In this document: positions 6,537 to 6,664 of the stretch, piece after piece | How positions within the stretch are numbered: the first letter of the stretch is position 1 | How the letters are laid out: each line of letters begins with the position of its first letter | Origin: Candidatus Thiodictyon intracellulare | GTDB lineage: Bacteria; Pseudomonadota; Gammaproteobacteria; Chromatiales; Chromatiaceae | Length of the DNA: 6,664 nucleotides | Assembly (NCBI GenBank): GCA_016292295.1 | Contig: JADNEJ010000573.1 | Location: 1 to 6,664, forward strand | Direction of reading: 5' to 3' | Notes under the pieces: model-generated | What the model saw: the letters and a program-made list of their open reading frames with translations, nothing else | The model's database searches: none | Told to the model about the DNA's origin: nothing | Position numbers and translations under genes: made by a program

Positions 6537-6664
6537 ACTAGCAGCCTGTCGGATTTCGGAGCCCCATCGGGGCGGCGGGTCCGGTACACTGTCGGGATCA
6601 ACCCCGATAGCCGCCCGATGGCCGGAGTGCTACTGCCGATGCGCCGCTTCCACCCGATGGACCG
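6537..6664 (+). mobile_element. End of an IS1182-like insertion sequence, right copy
   Basis: This is the mirror image of 28-155: same length, 7 substitutions, transcribed rightward out of the window. Similarity to the left copy ends between 6536 and 6537, which defines the element edge with ACTAGCAGCCTGTCGG as its first bases. The bases outside the two copies (TACGG at the left, GATACG at the right, both read outward from the repeat) do not match, so the copies are independent insertions or their flanks have been rearranged. Confidence 0.75.
6639..6664 (+). CDS. Transposase N-terminus, IS1182-like, partial (right copy)
   Basis: ATG at 6639 starts MRRFHPMD and the frame runs off the right edge, matching the left copy residue for residue. 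The frame is also open upstream to an ATG at 6525, which lies outside the repeated block and is therefore not the natural start. The family call has the same limits as for the left copy. Confidence 0.45.

Noticed and set aside
1..6664. CRISPR array, tRNA, rRNA or defence system
   Set aside because: No regularly spaced repeats, no tRNA-like or rRNA sequence, and no defence genes were seen. The repeats present are IS ends, miniature elements and hairpins.
28..6664. Active compound transposon carrying glgB and yaiI
   Set aside because: The end copies have diverged by about 5%, the cargo is housekeeping-like with decayed IS debris, and the outer IS ends cannot be seen, so activity is not supported.

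Overview
The window is a GC-rich bacterial chromosome fragment. The GlgC and GlgB sequences look gammaproteobacterial, probably a purple sulfur bacterium of the Chromatiales; that placement is inferred from family resemblance only. It holds two intact genes, a glycogen branching enzyme (glgB) and a small UPF0178/YaiI protein, set in heavily decayed mobile DNA.

Layout from left to right. Positions 1-155 carry one end of an insertion sequence that looks IS1182-like, transcribed outward to the left. Positions 360-1633 (minus) hold an IS1380-family transposase pseudogene with at least four lesions. Positions 1737-2132 (minus) are the 5' third of glgC (ADP-glucose pyrophosphorylase), cut off where the IS1380 element begins and also carrying an in-frame stop and a substitution in the GGRG motif. 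A divergent intergenic region of about 350 bp leads to intact glgB (2482-4800), and 60 nt further on to yaiI (4861-5319). From 5320 onward no convincing gene is visible. This stretch holds two inverted 124-bp miniature elements (5640-5763 and 6064-6187), each flanked by a 9-bp target-site duplication, plus several hairpins. Positions 6537-6664 are a second copy of the IS end at the left edge, in inverted orientation and again transcribed outward.

Functionally, glgC and glgB would normally work in sequence: glucose-1-phosphate to ADP-glucose, then, after glycogen synthase, branching of the glucan. Here glgC is dead, so glgB must rely on another glgC copy or another glucan source elsewhere. I see no new defence, toxin or metabolic system. 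The least explained items are the miniature element pair, the mirrored IS ends that bracket the segment, and the stepwise decay of glgC and the IS1380 transposase.
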